Assembly (NCBI GenBank): GCA_031549325.1
Contig: JAVBQA010000018.1
Location: forward strand, 1-64,000
Source: JAJDGF01 sp031549325
GTDB lineage: Bacteria > Bacillota > Clostridia > Christensenellales > Aristaeellaceae
Direction of reading: 5' to 3'
DNA length: 64,000 nucleotides
This document shows positions 61,691-64,000 of the stretch, in pieces. Every line of letters starts with the position of its first letter. Position 1 is the stretch's first letter. The notes beneath the pieces were generated by a model. The model did not search any database, had not been told where the DNA came from, and saw nothing but the letters and a program-made list of their open reading frames with translations. Position numbers and translations under genes: made by a program.

Positions 61691-62830
61691 ATGCAGTACC
61701 GCTCCATTGGCAACACGGGATTGAACGGCAGCGTGCTGGGCCTCGGCTGCGAGCACCTGGACAACAAGCCCTACGAGCAGGTGAAGGAGACGATCGACGC
61801 CGCGCTCGAGGTGGGTGTCAACCTGATGGATATGTTCATGCCCGGGCTCGCGGTGCGCGAGAACCTGGCCAGAGCGCTGGGCGCGCGCAGGAAAGACGTG
61901 CTGATCCAGGGGCACATCGGCTCCACAGACGTCAAGCAGCAGTACGACATCAGCCGCGACCTGCCCACCGTGAAGCGCTTCTTCGAGGACATGCTGCGGC
62001 TGTTCGGGCGGATCGAGTTCGGCATGATGTTCTTCATCGACTCGGAGGAGGACTACAAGGGCGTGTTCGACACCGGCTTTGCGGACTACGTGCGGAGCCT
62101 CAAACAGAACGGCGACATCGGGCACATCGGGTTCAGCTCCCACAACCCGGTCACCGCCATGCGCGTGATCAACACGGGGCTTCCCGAGACGATGATGTTC
62201 AGCATCAACCCGGCGTTTGACATGCTGCCGGCCAGCGAGTACGTCTTCGACCACTTCGAGAAGGGGTTTGGGCCGGAGCTGTTCCGGGGCATCGATCCGG
62301 TGCGCGCCGAGCTGTACAAGCTGTGCGAGCAGAAGGGCATCGGCGTCACCGTGATGAAGACGCTGGGCGCTGGCAAGCTGATCAGCAGGCAGCACTCGCC
62401 CTTCGCCCAGCCGCTCACCGTGCACCAGTGCATGCACTACGCGCTGACCCGGCCGGCGGTGAGCAGCGTGCTGCTCGGCTGCAAGAGCCGCCAGGAAGTG
62501 CTGGACGCCGCGCGCTATTTTGAGCTGAGCGCGGACGAGCTTGACTATGGCCCCGCGCTGGGCACGTTGCGCAACGATTTTGCGGGCAACTGCGTCTACT
62601 GCTCCCACTGTCAGCCCTGTCCGGTCCAGATCGACATCGCTGCTGTCAACAAGTATCTGGACATCGCGAAGCTGGACGAGCTGCATGTTCCGCCGTCGGT
62701 GAAATCGCACTACAAGGCGATGCCCGCCAGCGGCGCGGACTGCATCGCCTGCGGCAGCTGCGAGAGCCGGTGCCCGTTCGGCGTGCCGGTGATCGACAAC
62801 ATGAGGAAGGCGGAGGCGCTGCTCGGGTAG
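61691..62830 (+). CDS. Aldo/keto reductase with C-terminal 2[4Fe-4S] domain
   Basis: A 379-residue fusion. The N-terminal AKR barrel (SIGNTGLNGSVLGLG, LMDMFMPG, GHIGFSSHNPVTAMRVI, VTVMKTLGAGKLIS) lacks the standard Asp-Tyr pair: the usual DTA..YG is replaced by DMFMPG, so chemistry may differ. The C-terminal segment has CVYCSHCQPCPVQIDI and CIACGSCESRCPFGVPV, two [4Fe-4S] sites. Such Fe-S AKR proteins are common in anaerobes and largely uncharacterised. The ATG at 61691 has AAGGGG. The next feature downstream is a hairpin and MITE copy C. Confidence 0.9.
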   Translation: MQYRSIGNTGLNGSVLGLGCEHLDNKPYEQVKETIDAALEVGVNLMDMFMPGLAVRENLARALGARRKDVLIQGHIGSTDVKQQYDISRDLPTVKRFFEDMLRLFGRIEFGMMFFIDSEEDYKGVFDTGFADYVRSLKQNGDIGHIGFSSHNPVTAMRVINTGLPETMMFSINPAFDMLPASEYVFDHFEKGFGPELFRGIDPVRAELYKLCEQKGIGVTVMKTLGAGKLISRQHSPFAQPLTVHQCMHYALTRPAVSSVLLGCKSRQEVLDAARYFELSADELDYGPALGTLRNDFAGNCVYCSHCQPCPVQIDIAAVNKYLDIAKLDELHVPPSVKSHYKAMPASGADCIACGSCESRCPFGVPVIDNMRKAEALLG

Positions 62831-62844
62831 GGCCTATGCGCAAC

Positions 62845-62876
62845 AGACGAGGGATGGCGTTAGCCATCCCTCGTCT
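62845..62876 (+). repeat. Hairpin direct repeat, left of MITE copy C
   Basis: A 32-bp perfect hairpin (arms AGACGAGGGATGGC/GCCATCCCTCGTCT), the probable terminator of the aldo/keto reductase gene. It is repeated with two mismatches at 63102-63133. Confidence 0.85.
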
Positions 62877-63101
62877 CAGGCTGTCAAAAGACTGCGTCTT
62901 TTGACAGCGAAATGCAAGTCTTGTGAATCGTGGATTCACGGGCAGACTTGCATGCATCAAGGATCGCAGCCTGCGGGCGCGCAGGTCGCCCTTCGGCGGC
63001 TTTGATCCGGGGGCTTCGGCCCCCGAAAACCCCCTTGGGCTCGGCTATTCTGCAGGCTCTACGTTTTTTCCCTGTATGAAACAGACTTTTTTGACAGACT
63101 G
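62877..63101 (+). mobile_element. MITE-like element, copy C (225 bp)
   Basis: Same element as copy B: left end CAGGCTGTCAAAA, right end TTTTGACAGACTG (one mismatch). The interior is very similar for about 170 bp (ATGCAAGTCT/AGACTTGCAT hairpin, CCTGCGGGCGCGCAGG, CTTCGGCCCCCGAAAACCCC) and diverges near the right end. It has exactly the same length as copy B and is bounded exactly by 32-bp hairpin repeats. No ORF. Confidence 0.9.
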
Positions 63102-63133
63102 AGACAGGGGATGGCGTTAGCCATCCCTCGTCT
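63102..63133 (+). repeat. Hairpin direct repeat, right of MITE copy C
   Basis: Second copy of the 32-bp hairpin (AGACAGGGGATGGC arm). The two changes lie in one arm, so the stem has decayed slightly. It can terminate the glycosidase-like gene from the other side. Confidence 0.85.
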
Positions 63134-63146
63134 GTTGTACGGGCGG

Positions 63147-64000
63147 TTACAGCGTCAGATCGTCGTACTCGCCGTAGTTCGGGGGCACGACGCCCGGGTT
63201 GAACACGCTAACCAGCCGCCCCTCCACAAAATCCAGCTGCTCGTTGCCCGACACGGCGAACGGTATGTCTCTTCCCATGTATTGGATGCTGCCGGCGGTT
63301 CGCCGGGCGGTCATCCCGATCACCGATTTCAGCCGGCCTTCCCGATCTGTCACCAGCCGCAGCCCGGCGGGGAAGGCCAAGACCAGTTCTCCGCCGCGGT
63401 ACATTTGCGCGCCCGCAGGGCCGTTCACCAGCTCGATTAGCGCGCCGTCCACGCAGCGGCTGTAGCCGGTGAACTCGGCCACCGTCTGGCCGTAGTCCAC
63501 GCCGCCGGGAACCTGGGACGTCAGCAGCAGCGTGCCGTCGGGCCTCGGGAAGACGCCGATCATGCGCTCCAGATAGTCCAGCAGCGTCAGCATGGTGGGG
63601 GTGTAGTTTTCCTTGTAGCCGGGGACGCCGACCCAGGCGCTCAGGCTGCCCGCGAACCGGTCGAAGCGGGACAGCGCCGTCACGATCGGATGCAGAATCC
63701 ACGACAGCTCCACATGGCGGCGGTGGTGGTCGAACATCGCGGGCAGCCGCAGCTCCGTCAGGAAGCTGATCTGTCCCGACCAGCTGTTGTGTTCGATGGT
63801 CTGGCTGAAGCCGGGCTCGTCCATGGCGATGGTGGTGATGGGGTAGCGCGCGAAGTACTTGCGGGTGTTCAGGAAATAGCGGCGCAGCGCGTCCTCGAAC
63901 ATCTGGTCGTCGCCCACCTCGCAGGCGAAAACCCGCATCAGGTTGTCGGTCTGGATGCGCACGAACCTTCCCAGCTTGTCCCGGTCGTAGAAATAGTGGT
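63147..64000 (-). CDS. Glycosidase-like (alpha/alpha)6-barrel protein, 5' end missing
   Basis: Partial: about 284 residues of the C-terminal part are in the window and the reading frame stays open to the right edge. The sequence (DRDKLGRFVRIQTDNLMRVFACEV, LTELRLPAMFDHHRRHVELSWILHPIV, GSLSAWVGVPGYKENYTPTMLTLLDYLERMIGVFPRPDGTLLLTSQVPGG) has the helix-rich character of (alpha/alpha)6 glycoside hydrolases, with a beta-sandwich tail. It might act on a polysaccharide. The family assignment is tentative because the catalytic part is mostly outside the window. Confidence 0.6.
   Translation of the reverse strand, partial: HYFYDRDKLGRFVRIQTDNLMRVFACEVGDDQMFEDALRRYFLNTRKYFARYPITTIAMDEPGFSQTIEHNSWSGQISFLTELRLPAMFDHHRRHVELSWILHPIVTALSRFDRFAGSLSAWVGVPGYKENYTPTMLTLLDYLERMIGVFPRPDGTLLLTSQVPGGVDYGQTVAEFTGYSRCVDGALIELVNGPAGAQMYRGGELVLAFPAGLRLVTDREGRLKSVIGMTARRTAGSIQYMGRDIPFAVSGNEQLDFVEGRLVSVFNPGVVPPNYGEYDDLTL

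Overview
The window looks like chromosomal DNA from a high-G+C, endospore-forming Clostridia-type Firmicute. The evidence is a full Spo0A, a CtsR-type heat-shock operator, sigma-A promoters and strong GGAGG ribosome binding sites, an Isc/Nif iron-sulfur operon with an Rrf2 regulator, hybrid cluster protein with rubrerythrin, and several secreted SH3/peptidoglycan-binding proteins. No rRNA, tRNA, transposase, phage gene or CRISPR array was seen. The species cannot be named from the sequence alone. Both ends cut through genes.

Layout. 1-4.6 kb: a partial Cys-cluster protein, a small ferredoxin, divergent ROK sugar kinase and Gfo/Idh/MocA oxidoreductase, an acetate-type transporter and a DUF2087 regulator. 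4.7-9.3 kb: signalling genes (diguanylate cyclase, V4R protein, receiver protein, GHKL kinase, Spo0A). 9.4-14.6 kb: glycerol kinase, an acidic membrane protein, a 71-residue ORF and peptidase T. 14.6-21.8 kb: a sugar/polyol locus (two dehydrogenases and an RbsABC-type transporter) facing a LacI-family regulator across a perfect 16-bp palindrome. 21.8-26.3 kb: a small membrane protein, a Usp-like protein, an LCP ligase and an SH3/NlpC-P60 hydrolase. 26.4-33 kb: HflX with a JAMM-like N-terminus, iscR-nifS-nifU, glyA and a kinase-like protein without a phosphoacceptor histidine. 33-38.8 kb: CtsR-controlled clpB, an orphan cbiC-like gene, a Cys-rich protein and a secreted protein. 38.9-44.2 kb: a glycerate kinase/MBL/glyoxalase operon and a GH2 beta-galactosidase. 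44.4-55.5 kb: two very large hybrid sensor kinases, an SGNH-like protein, a DUF4309-like protein and a propeller/PG-binding protein. 55.5-57.7 kb: a radical SAM/SPASM enzyme overlapping a membrane protein with a Gly10 and Cys-Ala repeat tail. 57.8-62.8 kb: nitrosative/oxidative stress genes (hcp, its Fe-S partner, a Crp/Fnr regulator, rubrerythrin) and a ferredoxin-type aldo/keto reductase. 63.1-64 kb: a partial glycosidase-like gene.

Two things stand out. First, the radical SAM gene and the Cys-Ala tail gene overlap by 7 nt and look like an enzyme/substrate pair for peptide modification on a membrane-anchored protein. Second, a 225-bp non-autonomous element with 13-bp terminal inverted repeats occurs twice at full length and once as an internally deleted copy. 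Each full-length copy sits exactly between two copies of a locus-specific terminator-like hairpin (39 bp at one locus, 32 bp at the other). This is what is expected if insertion duplicates a whole hairpin, as described for IS1630 of the IS30 family. A single palindrome between hcp and its regulator is placed to activate one gene and repress the other.
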